Positions 29,849 to 39,536 of a DNA stretch of 64,000 bases are shown piece after piece. The notes under the pieces were generated by a model. That model was not told where the DNA came from, ran no database searches, and worked only from the letters and a program-made list of their open reading frames with translations. The DNA comes from Phycisphaerae bacterium (GTDB taxonomy: Bacteria > Planctomycetota > Phycisphaerae > UBA1845): positions 29,315-93,314 of the forward strand of contig JAJDDP010000015.1 of the NCBI GenBank assembly GCA_029260235.1. The letters run 5' to 3'. A program made the position numbers and the translations under genes. Numbering within the stretch: the stretch's first letter is position 1; the number at the start of each line of letters is the position of its first letter.

Positions 29849-30880
29849 TCATGCTACGGTATCAGCCCCGGCTGGCTTGTAGCGCATGCCCAGGTTTACG
29901 ATCCGGCGAATCAGCTCTAGGTAATCGATACCCACCGAATGGGCTGATTCTGCCAAGTCTTCACCATAGGATAATTGCGGGTTGGGGTTGGCTTCGAGGA
30001 CATAGACATCCCCTTCAGGCGTAAGCCGCAGGTCCATGCGGGCGTAGCCGCTCAGTTGAAGAACGCGGAACACCTGCTTGCAGATCTTCTCGATGTGTTT
30101 GACTTGCCCGGGGGTGAGCTTGGCCAACTTGGTGATCACCCCTACTTCTTTTTGATAGTCCAGATCCCACTTGACCTGCTCGGTGGCGATACGGGGAATA
30201 CCGGCTGGCAACTTCTTGAAGATCAATTCCCAGATGGGCAGCGTTTCGAGCCGCTGATTGCCCAGCACGCCAACATAAAATTCGCGCCCGTCGATGTACT
30301 GCTCGGCGATGGCGTCGGTCTCCAACCGCTCGTGGATGTAGTTCACCCGCTCGATCAGTTGCTTGTCGGTGCGAACCACCGACGACAGCGAGATGCCAAC
30401 CGATCCTTCTTCGGTCGTCGATTTGACAAAGAGCGGAAGCGGCAGACCCTCGGGCCTGCGAACGATCTTGCCACGTTCAAACACGGCGAACTGCGGCACT
30501 GGAATGTCGTGGTATGAAAGAAGCTTCTTGGACAGGGCTTTGTCATGGGCCAATACAAGCCCCAGCGGGTTGCAGCCCGTATAGGCTAGGCCCTTCAGTT
30601 CCAGATAGGCGATGACGTTCTGCACATAGATGCCAACGCCCTGAAACTCTTCAAGCAGGTTGAACGCAAGGTGAGGCCGATAGTTCTTGATCGCATCAGC
30701 AATGGTGCCCAGATCACGATTGACACCCAAGCGAAGAACATCGTGGCCCAGCTCTTCCAGGGTGACACAGACATCATATTCAGTCTTGAAGGGGACGATT
30801 TGCTCGAAGGTCATCCCCTCGATGGATTCGGGGGGGACGAATTCCTCGTCCATCAAAGCCAGGATGCGGAGCTTCCTCAT
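29849..30880 (-). CDS. ATP-grasp protein related to D-alanine-D-alanine ligases
   Basis: LAYTGCNPLGLVLAHDKALSKKLLSYHDIPVPQFAVF, PLFVKSTTEEGSVGIS, ARMDLRLTPEGDVYVLEANPNPQL. Confidence 0.88.
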   Translation of the reverse strand: MRKLRILALMDEEFVPPESIEGMTFEQIVPFKTEYDVCVTLEELGHDVLRLGVNRDLGTIADAIKNYRPHLAFNLLEEFQGVGIYVQNVIAYLELKGLAYTGCNPLGLVLAHDKALSKKLLSYHDIPVPQFAVFERGKIVRRPEGLPLPLFVKSTTEEGSVGISLSSVVRTDKQLIERVNYIHERLETDAIAEQYIDGREFYVGVLGNQRLETLPIWELIFKKLPAGIPRIATEQVKWDLDYQKEVGVITKLAKLTPGQVKHIEKICKQVFRVLQLSGYARMDLRLTPEGDVYVLEANPNPQLSYGEDLAESAHSVGIDYLELIRRIVNLGMRYKPAGADTVA

Positions 30881-32067
30881 AGCGGAATCCGGTGCCGCTC
30901 ATTGCCGAGGTACTTCATGGTTTGCACGGTCACCATGATGACGGCGTCCATATTCGTTTGTGGTTCAGAGCCGTGTACCCGCAATTTCAACTCACGACAG
31001 CGACTGATCATCTCCTTGAGCACTTGGTCGATCATATACTGATATGCGTTTGTCCAAAAGGCCACCCTTTTGCGGACTTGAGAACGAATCCGCTTGAGGA
31101 ATGCCGCAGCCGTCTCGTTGCGCGCATGCTCAGGGTCGTCAGAAAATATGCGCCGCAGGTCTCGATCATAGACGTCGGCTGAATCGATCCCGTACCAGGC
31201 CCGCTTCTCCTGGTAATGCTCGCCCAGAGTCTTCTTCAGTCGCACAATGGGTTCAACTCGCGACGCATCCTGGACCGGCGGTTGCTGATTGACCAACTGC
31301 CCCATCAACTCATCGACATACTCCAGCTTCTTGAGGGCGGGCCAATCCCGGTAGCGCTTCTTCCAGTCAAAGTCCGGCGTCAACCAAACGGCAAAAGTCT
31401 CTGCGAAATCTTCTGACGGATGGCTTTGGGCGTACCACGCTGCCAAGTGCTGTACATAGCGGCGGCTGTGCGGCTTTGGAATGTAGTAATCCGGATAGGT
31501 TTGCGACGCTTTGCCGAACGTCTCTCGCCACCGCTTCTTGCGGCTCAGGCGGTAGGCGGTGTCGATGGCATGTCCAGCCTCGTGTCGCAGAATGCGCAGG
31601 CAGGACTTCTCAGTGCCACCTTCGACCTCCAGCATTTGCCGCATCTGCAACTGCATCAGTCGGGGATGAGCCAAGTAAAAAGGAATGCCGATACCCGGCA
31701 CTCCGTCGGGCGAAAACCACTCCTCAGCCAACCAACAGTGAGGCCTGTAGATCAGGTGCTTGGCTTTGAGTTCCGCTTGGAGCTTTCTGATTCTTGGAAC
31801 CAGAGCGGTACCCTGGATGCGTACCCCCAAATCGCAGAACCCCAACGAGAGCAGTTCTGCATCGGATGCGTTGGCCCAAGAAGGCTCAGCCAGCGATGGC
31901 CGCGTCGGATGGAAACGTTTGACCTCGCCCTTGCTGGTTGTTTTCGAGTTTTCGCGTGAGGCCATCTGCTGCATCCACTTTGCCCAGAGGTTCAATCGGC
32001 CGGGCATCTTAAGCCATGTGCGCAGCGCTTTGGAGGGGCGATGAAGCGATTGACCAGACAACGGCAA
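30877..32067 (-). CDS. Putative zinc metallopeptidase (HEAGH motif)
   Basis: ILRHEAGHAIDTAYRLSRKKRWRETFG, downstream HPSEDFAETFAVWL; ATGA overlap with the ATP-grasp gene. Confidence 0.75.
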   Translation of the reverse strand: MPLSGQSLHRPSKALRTWLKMPGRLNLWAKWMQQMASRENSKTTSKGEVKRFHPTRPSLAEPSWANASDAELLSLGFCDLGVRIQGTALVPRIRKLQAELKAKHLIYRPHCWLAEEWFSPDGVPGIGIPFYLAHPRLMQLQMRQMLEVEGGTEKSCLRILRHEAGHAIDTAYRLSRKKRWRETFGKASQTYPDYYIPKPHSRRYVQHLAAWYAQSHPSEDFAETFAVWLTPDFDWKKRYRDWPALKKLEYVDELMGQLVNQQPPVQDASRVEPIVRLKKTLGEHYQEKRAWYGIDSADVYDRDLRRIFSDDPEHARNETAAAFLKRIRSQVRKRVAFWTNAYQYMIDQVLKEMISRCRELKLRVHGSEPQTNMDAVIMVTVQTMKYLGNERHRIPL

Positions 32068-32473
32068 CCAAAGGAGTGTTCAACGGGCCCCTAACGCAGC
32101 CCAAACCCGGCAGGATCGTGCTTTGAAGGCCGTGGCTGCACATAACCTAAGGTGCGAACCTGGCCAGTAGCCAAGTTGGCCGCATCCTGACTGGCCCTGA
32201 CAGTTATAACTTACTATGATGAATAGTCTGATGGCGCGCAGCGGGAGTGCATGGGTGGCTGCTGGCGTGCGCAATGCACTCTTGGATTGTAGATTCGCAC
32301 ATGGGGCTTGCTATCACGGGTCGGCTTGGTACCGCTCCAGCGAATCTGAAAACAACTAGCCCTTGGTCCAGAATCCAACAGGGGACTGGCTTCCCCGTGT
32401 TCCGGTTCAGGCCGGCGTCGGGATGTACCGATAATACCTCAGTGAACCTAGACTTAAGGCTGGCTGTCTCAGG

Positions 32474-33370
32474 ATGGACCGAATGAACGACCTTACCAAC
32501 ACCAATCGTCGTTGCGGGCGAAACGCCGTGGCGGCCCTCATCATCGTGATGGCCCTGGGAACGCAGTGCCACAAGGCGGACAACCAGTCGCCACCGGTGA
32601 CGCTCAGCAACCTCGAGCGGGTTGATGCAGCCGCGATTCTTGTCGATCTTGAAACCACCGACCCTCTTGAGCAAATGGCCCAGCGGGATCCCCTAGCCTT
32701 CCTAAAGCACTGCCGCGAAAATTACGGCAAAAGTGTTGACGACTACATTTGCACGTTTTCAAAGCAGGAGTTGGTCGAGGGCGATGTTAGTTCCGAGCAG
32801 ATTATGCGGGTCAAGTACCGCACCGAGCCGCTGAGCATCAACATGAAATGGGTGCTCAATGCCGGTGATGCAGCCCACGTCACCTATATCAAGGGGCGCT
32901 GGCGTAGCAAGAAGGGCATTGATCAGGCGTGGTGCAAACCGGCTGGGGCGATTGCGAGCCTGTTCATCAGCAAAATCAAGATACCCATCCGAGGCCGAAT
33001 GGCTGAGAGCGCCTCGCGGAGAACCATCGATCAATTTGGCTTTTTGGCCACCCTGGATCTGATCATCAAATACTGCGACAAATCGGCTGAAGCTGACCTG
33101 CTCGACTTGCGCTATGTCGGCTCTAGCACCTTTGGCGGGCGGCCCACGTACCTCTTCGAGCGCCACCTGCCCTATGACGGCGACGAAGGGCATTACCCGG
33201 ATCGCCTCCTGCGGTTCCACATCGACAAAGCGTTTCTCTTGCCCAGCTCGTGTGATGCCTACGCTGATGACGCGGGAGAGCAGATTTTAGGTCGCTATTC
33301 GCTCACCGATGTCCAATTCAACGTGGGCTACACCGACCAGGATTTTGGCCCTGACACGCTGGGTAGCTAG
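32474..33370 (+). CDS. DUF1571-like protein
   Basis: FLKHCRENYGKSVDDYICTFSKQELVEGDVSSEQIMRVKYRTEPLSINMKW, YLFERHLPYDG. Confidence 0.75.
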   Translation: MDRMNDLTNTNRRCGRNAVAALIIVMALGTQCHKADNQSPPVTLSNLERVDAAAILVDLETTDPLEQMAQRDPLAFLKHCRENYGKSVDDYICTFSKQELVEGDVSSEQIMRVKYRTEPLSINMKWVLNAGDAAHVTYIKGRWRSKKGIDQAWCKPAGAIASLFISKIKIPIRGRMAESASRRTIDQFGFLATLDLIIKYCDKSAEADLLDLRYVGSSTFGGRPTYLFERHLPYDGDEGHYPDRLLRFHIDKAFLLPSSCDAYADDAGEQILGRYSLTDVQFNVGYTDQDFGPDTLGS

Positions 33371-33522
33371 CAAGACTACGCTGGCCGGCTGGCCCTTAGC
33401 CATACGGCTCTTCGGGTCACAAATAATCTGGGCCAAGCCCCGAATAGCTCTCTGAGCGGATATCTCGTCAAGAAATTGCGTGCGTCAGAGTAGTGCCTTT
33501 GCTACGACGATTGGGCGGTTAG

Positions 33523-34002
33523 TTGCCTAGAATGAGAGTGATGAGCAGCGCGAACAAGAATACCGACCTGCCAGGCCTATGCAGCAAGTGCGGTCGAGGC
33601 GTGGCTACGCTCTCCATGAGCGGCTGCCCTGAGTGTGGAGGCCCGGTGGTTTCGAGCAGTAGGCCTAAGCAGCTAAGGGGGCTTGGCTGGCTCAGCCTGC
33701 CGCCCATGCGCTACCAACGGTCCTACGCTTGGTTCGTCCTGCTGTCTTCCCTGGACATCATGCTGACTTGGGTTGTATTGCAGCTCTCGGGGCAAGAATT
33801 GAATCCCGTGGCCGCCTCGGTGATCAACAATTTTGGCTTGCAGGGCATGGTCGTGTTCAAATTCGCCCTGGTCATGCTGGTGGTGGTCATGTCGGAAGTC
33901 ATAGGCCGGCGCAATGACCGGACCGGCAGAAAACTGGCTGAGTGGTCGGTCGCGGTGACAGCCATCCCGGTCATACTCGCCTTGATCCAACTATTCAGGT
34001 AG
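33523..34002 (+). CDS. Small membrane protein, zinc ribbon + DUF5658-like
   Basis: LCSKCGRGVATLSMSGCPECGGPV then SSLDIMLTWVVLQLSGQELNPVAASVINNFGLQGMVVFKFALV. Confidence 0.65.
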   Translation: MPRMRVMSSANKNTDLPGLCSKCGRGVATLSMSGCPECGGPVVSSSRPKQLRGLGWLSLPPMRYQRSYAWFVLLSSLDIMLTWVVLQLSGQELNPVAASVINNFGLQGMVVFKFALVMLVVVMSEVIGRRNDRTGRKLAEWSVAVTAIPVILALIQLFR

Positions 34003-34050
34003 ACATCAAGCAGAGCAGCGTCGGTCCAGCCTCTCTGCGCCTGGCGGTAT

Positions 34051-34296
34051 CTATCGCCATTGCTCGTCGTACTCATCCGAAAAGACCATTTGCAACCTGG
34101 AGGCCTGGTCGGCTTTGCCGTCGGTGATGATCCGCGCCGCTTGGGCGATCTGGTCCATCCGCTGATCAGACTGCAGGCTGGATGCATCCGCGCTTCGATT
34201 GATCCGATCCAGGGCTGAGGCGACATCCAGCAGCCGGTGACGAATCTCGAGGAACTCACGGTCGAAGACTTCTGAAGCAGTTTGGCGATCAGGCAT
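34051..34296 (-). CDS. Small hypothetical protein
   Basis: Helical charged 81-aa ORF lying between genes; no family recognised. Confidence 0.45.
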   Translation of the reverse strand: MPDRQTASEVFDREFLEIRHRLLDVASALDRINRSADASSLQSDQRMDQIAQAARIITDGKADQASRLQMVFSDEYDEQWR

Positions 34297-34397
34297 CGAT
34301 TCTACCCCTTGAATGGATGAGTTGCGGGCATTGCTCCTCTACAGTAGCGAGCGAGTCTGCCGATCGTCAAGTTGATCTGCCTTCTGTCGGTGTGTAT

Positions 34398-36128
34398 TCA
34401 ACCCTCTGCATGTGGCGAGAGGGCATCCAACCTCGCTTTCAAGCCGGGGTTTGCTCTTAGGGTGTAGCTTTTCTCCCAGACGCGACGAATCTGGTCGGCC
34501 GGTCTGCCTTGGCGCTGGTAGGCTAATCCAGCGTAGAACCAGGCGCGGGCATCATCAGGGACGCGTCGGGTTTCCAGTTCGGCATAATCAACTGCCTTTG
34601 CGATATCTTCTTGTGTGACATCGGCTTTGAGTAGGTAGTAGTTGCTCAGATCGATATATAGAGAACGCCCATTGGCAGGCGGATACGGAGCATCGGTTTT
34701 GCGCCACGAGTCGATGGCTGCGAGCAATGCTTGTTCCTGGCTTCCCTGTGCCGCGTTCATAGGCTCAAAGCGGGCTGCAGCCCCCCAGCGCGCCGGGCCC
34801 ATCCATGAGGCAGCGCCGATCATCACAGCCGTAGCTACCAAGAGACCAAGTTGGCCACGGCGACGGTCCCATTGGTGCCAGCAAGCGACACCAAAGGCAC
34901 CTGCGAGAGTCGCGGCAAATGCGGGCCAATGCCCAGAAAAATCAATGGTCCGCTCGGACCAACTCGACCAACCTTCTGCCACACATAGATGGCCAACCCA
35001 CAAGACAACGGCGAGGACAAGCAGTAGCGGATTTGCGCTGCGCACCCACCATAGACCTATGGAGGCGATCAGCCAGAGCGGCGGTAGGTACAACAAATGG
35101 AATCTGCTACCCACCAACCCGCGAAGAACGACAGCGGCCGCAACCAGTAGGACCCACGGAGCCAACGAGAGCACCAATTCATGTCGCCGACCTCGCGTCC
35201 TCGAACAAACGAGCATTACCATCGCAGCCACGAATCCAAAGACCAGCGGACCGGCCATGATGGTTGTCAGCGGCCAAACCGCAGCGTCGAGGAACACTTG
35301 AAGCGTATCAAAGGGAGCGGCCACCATATGCTTTTTTGTTTGGCGATACCCCATGGTGATTTCGACCAGTGACTGCCAGACGCTATCCCGCGGGCCTGCA
35401 TCGGTTGCAACTTCTCCGGAAGAAAAAGCCCTGGCGTTGACCACGGCCAGCCAGCCAATCACCGGGACCAGGGCTGCACCGAAACTGGCTAACAGTGGAC
35501 GAACTGATCTGCGGCGCTGGGCACTGCAGAGTATCCAGATCACTTCAGCCATGCCCAGGCCTGCCACCCAGCAGGCCCCTTTGCCCAGATGGGTCATGAT
35601 GAGCAGGCACCAGAGGAGTCCCTTGGTCCACTTGTAGTCCTGCAAACCGACCATGCAGATCGCAGGCAAGCCGATCATCACCAGCAAGGTTTCAGCGAAT
35701 TCGCCTCGGCAGTTTGCAAAGGCAAGGACGTCGGAAGTAGCCGTAAAGACTAGCAGTATGACCGCAGGGCCTCGGCCAATGCGCCGCTTGGCTGCCCACC
35801 ATGTCAGGAGCAGCGTGGCTGATCCTAGCACTACAGGCAGCGTACGAAGCCCGATCAAGGAGAGATGGTCTGTCGAGGCGACGGGGATCGACTGCACCCA
35901 CCACCACAATGGCGTGATCGCGTCACTGCGCCGCACGGGGACATCAATCAGGAATGCGAACCACGAGGCACGAAGCTCGTCAAGTCCGACGCCCATGACG
36001 AACACTTCATCATAGCCAACACCACAGCGCAGGGCATAAAAGATCCGCAGGGCAGAACCGAGCAAGCAGACAGCCACTACGATGGCAGAGATACGTCGCA
36101 CCGAGAAGTGGCGGGCGGAGAGAAGCAT
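34398..36128 (-). CDS. Polytopic membrane protein, ArnT/PMT-like glycosyltransferase architecture with C-terminal TPR-like region
   Basis: ALRCGVGYDEVFVMGVGL...VPVRRSDAITPLWWW near the N-terminus, many TM segments, C-terminal DARAWFYAGLAYQRQGR. Confidence 0.65.
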   Translation of the reverse strand: MLLSARHFSVRRISAIVVAVCLLGSALRIFYALRCGVGYDEVFVMGVGLDELRASWFAFLIDVPVRRSDAITPLWWWVQSIPVASTDHLSLIGLRTLPVVLGSATLLLTWWAAKRRIGRGPAVILLVFTATSDVLAFANCRGEFAETLLVMIGLPAICMVGLQDYKWTKGLLWCLLIMTHLGKGACWVAGLGMAEVIWILCSAQRRRSVRPLLASFGAALVPVIGWLAVVNARAFSSGEVATDAGPRDSVWQSLVEITMGYRQTKKHMVAAPFDTLQVFLDAAVWPLTTIMAGPLVFGFVAAMVMLVCSRTRGRRHELVLSLAPWVLLVAAAVVLRGLVGSRFHLLYLPPLWLIASIGLWWVRSANPLLLVLAVVLWVGHLCVAEGWSSWSERTIDFSGHWPAFAATLAGAFGVACWHQWDRRRGQLGLLVATAVMIGAASWMGPARWGAAARFEPMNAAQGSQEQALLAAIDSWRKTDAPYPPANGRSLYIDLSNYYLLKADVTQEDIAKAVDYAELETRRVPDDARAWFYAGLAYQRQGRPADQIRRVWEKSYTLRANPGLKARLDALSPHAEG

Positions 36129-36245
36129 GGCTTGGGGCAGTGATCCTCAAGAAGCCAAACCAAAGCAACCGAACTCGCAACCCGAAAGCCTTATGCGATT
36201 ACACCTGCGGTAAGACCAGGATGCGCGGCTGGCCGTCGAGGCATC

Positions 36246-39215
36246 CTAGTTCGGGCGAACACCCGTGGATTGGGTCAGGCCGGTAAACCGCCTTGATCCA
36301 AGACCGGACCGGGGCAATCCTTCGGGCCATGCGCTGATCGAAACACCAAAATCGTCGTCGGCTTCGTTGACGTCGATGGTCAGGCCTACATACCAGCGCG
36401 GATACTTGCGAATGAAACCGATGGTAAATTCTTCGGTCTGGCCGCGATCAAGGTCGAACGATTCGCGAAAGGCGATAGTGTGCTTGTCACTAATTCGGTA
36501 GTTGGCCCCCAGGGCGAGGAGGTTCGAGTCAGTTTCCCCGATGTAGCGATAGGCGACCAAGTAGCTGAATCGCGGATCGCGCTCCACAACGTAGGCAAGA
36601 TTGAACACAGCCATCTCGCCATCGTTGAGGTCGAAGTTGGACTCGCTGATCAAAGCCGTGGAATCATTGATCCGCCAACTCATCGCCGTGCTCAGATAGT
36701 TGCGAGAGATGCTGTTTTCAGGCCTGGAGTACGATGCGAAGCCATTGGTGATTTCGGTGTTGGGAATCAACAATCGTCGCTCGCGTAACGGCTCGATCAA
36801 ATCTTCTCGATCACGACTTGGCGCGTCGTTGAAGAAGCCAGCCTCAATATCGAGCATCAGGAGATCAACTACCCGTTTACGGCCGGGGCCACCGCGCTTT
36901 GTCTGCCACCGTTGGCGAACGCCCATAGTCGCGCCGCTAATCTCATCGATGTCTTCGACGTTGGCAGTGAAGGGGTACAGCTCGTTTGAGTCCCGGCTAG
37001 AACCTGCCACCCACCCGGTCGCGTCGGCCTTGATGATGTGGCGGAGGCCATCGATATCCAATAGGTCACTGTGCACGTCAGGGAATATGCGTGAAAGGTA
37101 CATACTGGCCCGGACGCCCGCCGTGCCGAAGAGCCGCTGCGTGCCTCCCAGTTCCGGCGAGTCATCCCAAGCGGTGCCTCGGACCGAAGCAAACGGAACG
37201 ATCTTGAGAGGCCCTAAGGTGAAGGGGAATTCCAGCTCTTGCCGCGTTTCAACCCGGGCGACAACGCCAGAGCTGTCCTCCTTTGGGCGGACGAAAATGT
37301 ATTCGAGCAGATCGCGCTGCCCGGGCCTGTAACGGACGAAGCCGGCGCGGTTCTCACTATAAAAGGTGATCCCCGTGTCACCCAAGGGCTCGCCAATCAT
37401 CCGAAATTCGACCTCGGGCAGGTGTTCCGTCTGGGTAGTCCAGTCGAGGATTCTCCACTGGGCCAATAGGGTGAACGACCAAGTGTCTACCTGCTTCTTG
37501 AGGTAGAGGAGAGTCTCCTGCTCCTTGCCATCGTCGAATTCGTTCTCGAAATACTCTTCGAGGAAGCCGCGATCCGTGATGTAAGAGGCTTCAAGGGTGA
37601 GCTGCCAATCGTTGGCCAAGTATTGGCGGTGACGAATCAAAGCCCGTCCCCGGTTTTCTGTGTCTGGTTTTTCGTTGCGGTATCTGCCCAGGTTGTCCTT
37701 GCCCTGATCGTTGATGTAGTAGGTACGGGCGAGGCCAAAGTAGTTTTCCCGTTCGTAATCCACATCGATTCCGCCGGCTGGCCCGCGATCACTGTAGTAG
37801 TCCAGTCTCAGGGTCGAATCAAAACCAACCGGGTTCGATAGGCCCATCATGTCAGCCAAATGCCACTTGGTTTCGATGCTGGCGCCGAATCGGCTACTAA
37901 ATCCAGTTCGCAAGCCGCGCAGAAGCGATACGCCCTCCTTGAAATCGCCCTTCGTGTAAGGCCAATACGATACGGGCGAGCCCCCTAAATCAAGGGTCGT
38001 GTGCCAAGCTTCAAACGTGCCCGCCCGCAGTCCAATGGGGACACCTGTCGCAGTCTTGGCGGTGCTATCGGTGAACTTGACCTCGCTGGCGCCCATCGCG
38101 AAGTGAGGCGTGTGGAATTCGCTGCTGCTGATCAATGCATCCCAAGCGCGATATTCCGTCGTGGATAGCTGGCGAACTTTCTCAGCTCGGATGTAGATGG
38201 GCACACCGCGCGTAGGCTCTAGTATGCGGGCGACTGCATCGAGCACCAATGCCCTGTCGTGGGCAATGTCGTAGTACAAACGGCTCGCCCGGATCATGCG
38301 GCCACCGCGGGTCATGACCACGTCGCCTTCTAAGTAGATGCCTTCGACATCCTGCCCGCCACCCATAGCCCCGGCCTGCATACCGGGCAGGGCTACGCCG
38401 GAGACGGATCGCTGTTCGATCAAGTCAGCCGGAGGTTGTTGGACGCCTTCTTCTTCATCGGATTGGGCTGCATCGGTAGATTCAACAGCCATGAACAACA
38501 CAGCTGCGTCTGCCCGCAACTCGAGCGAGGGCTTGCCCTCTTGGAAAGCGTACACGCCGCCGATGAGGCTGGCGACCTGACGGCCGTCTACGATCCCAGC
38601 CCGGGTTTGGTCCGCCTTGAAATAAAACACGGGGCGAACTTCGGGTTCTGTTGATTTGAGTGTGGACTCCAGGTCGATGACATGGATGGCTGGCTGAGCC
38701 TCAATGTCGCCAAGATCGGCTCTGGCAACCAAGTCTCGGATTCGGACAGCCTCTCGATAGACAGGCCCGCGGTCGGCGCCTTCCCGGCTTGTCGCATCGG
38801 CGCCGATGATGACCTTCCCTATGCTGTTCAAGAGTGCGTACAAGACAGGGGCGCTGGTCACCGTGCCGGCAGACTCGATGATGTGGGCGTCGCGCCAAAG
38901 GTAGACCTCAAAATGCTGGTAGGATCGACGTTCCCATTTTCGCGACTCAAAGAAAATGACCGCCTCGCGAGCGGATAAGTAGCGGCGCTGCCCAATGTGC
39001 AATTCGAACTCACCGATGACATGGATCACTTCTGCACCGTCATCAGCACTAGAAAGGTACACTTTGGCCCCAAAGATTTCGACATCGCCTTGGCTGATGC
39101 CGGTGGGCAAGAGTGGGTCTTGGACGTCGTCGCCCAGGGGAGTCAACGATTGGCCCGCAGCCATGGAAGGGAACCACAGCAAGGTAGACAGCAGCATGAG
39201 ACCGACTGTTCGCAT
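36246..39215 (-). CDS. LptD/OstA-like outer-membrane protein
   Basis: Signal peptide MRTVGLMLLSTLLWFPSMAAG; OstA-like GIYLEGDVVMTRGGRMIRASRLYYDIAHDRALVLDAVARI; C-terminal half with alternating beta-barrel-like strands; start ATG 39215. Confidence 0.7.
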   Translation of the reverse strand: MRTVGLMLLSTLLWFPSMAAGQSLTPLGDDVQDPLLPTGISQGDVEIFGAKVYLSSADDGAEVIHVIGEFELHIGQRRYLSAREAVIFFESRKWERRSYQHFEVYLWRDAHIIESAGTVTSAPVLYALLNSIGKVIIGADATSREGADRGPVYREAVRIRDLVARADLGDIEAQPAIHVIDLESTLKSTEPEVRPVFYFKADQTRAGIVDGRQVASLIGGVYAFQEGKPSLELRADAAVLFMAVESTDAAQSDEEEGVQQPPADLIEQRSVSGVALPGMQAGAMGGGQDVEGIYLEGDVVMTRGGRMIRASRLYYDIAHDRALVLDAVARILEPTRGVPIYIRAEKVRQLSTTEYRAWDALISSSEFHTPHFAMGASEVKFTDSTAKTATGVPIGLRAGTFEAWHTTLDLGGSPVSYWPYTKGDFKEGVSLLRGLRTGFSSRFGASIETKWHLADMMGLSNPVGFDSTLRLDYYSDRGPAGGIDVDYERENYFGLARTYYINDQGKDNLGRYRNEKPDTENRGRALIRHRQYLANDWQLTLEASYITDRGFLEEYFENEFDDGKEQETLLYLKKQVDTWSFTLLAQWRILDWTTQTEHLPEVEFRMIGEPLGDTGITFYSENRAGFVRYRPGQRDLLEYIFVRPKEDSSGVVARVETRQELEFPFTLGPLKIVPFASVRGTAWDDSPELGGTQRLFGTAGVRASMYLSRIFPDVHSDLLDIDGLRHIIKADATGWVAGSSRDSNELYPFTANVEDIDEISGATMGVRQRWQTKRGGPGRKRVVDLLMLDIEAGFFNDAPSRDREDLIEPLRERRLLIPNTEITNGFASYSRPENSISRNYLSTAMSWRINDSTALISESNFDLNDGEMAVFNLAYVVERDPRFSYLVAYRYIGETDSNLLALGANYRISDKHTIAFRESFDLDRGQTEEFTIGFIRKYPRWYVGLTIDVNEADDDFGVSISAWPEGLPRSGLGSRRFTGLTQSTGVRPN

Positions 39216-39421
39216 CAAAACCGTCGTATCCTCAACCATCGATCAGAAAGGAAGTTCTGCGCCATCGCCAAAGACAGATAAGCCTTGGGCACCGGCAGTA
39301 TAGATGGGGGCTGGCGCGTGTCAATAATGGGCATTTGGAGGGGCGGCGTTCTTGGGTCGGGAACGATCTGCGAGACGTTTTGAATCGCCTAGCGCCGCTC
39401 CAAAGACCAAGAAGGCCTTTG

Positions 39422-39496
39422 AACCACTAAGGCACGAAGACACCAAGAAAGGCGATTTCTTTTTCGTGCCCAGCCGTTCTTAGTGTCTTCGTGGTT
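39422..39496. repeat. Inverted-repeat element with AACCACTAAGGCACGAAGACACCAAGAAA / TTCTTAGTGTCTTCGTGGTT arms
   Basis: Left arm 39422-39450, right arm 39477-39496 is near-exact reverse complement; intergenic. Confidence 0.7.
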
Positions 39497-39536
39497 GGGT
39501 TATTCTTATGGGGAGGGGTAGCGCGCGTCAGCGGGT

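Noticed and set aside
34642-35301. 219-aa plus-strand ORF
   Set aside because: Antisense to the polytopic membrane protein gene at 34398-36128; high-GC shadow ORF.
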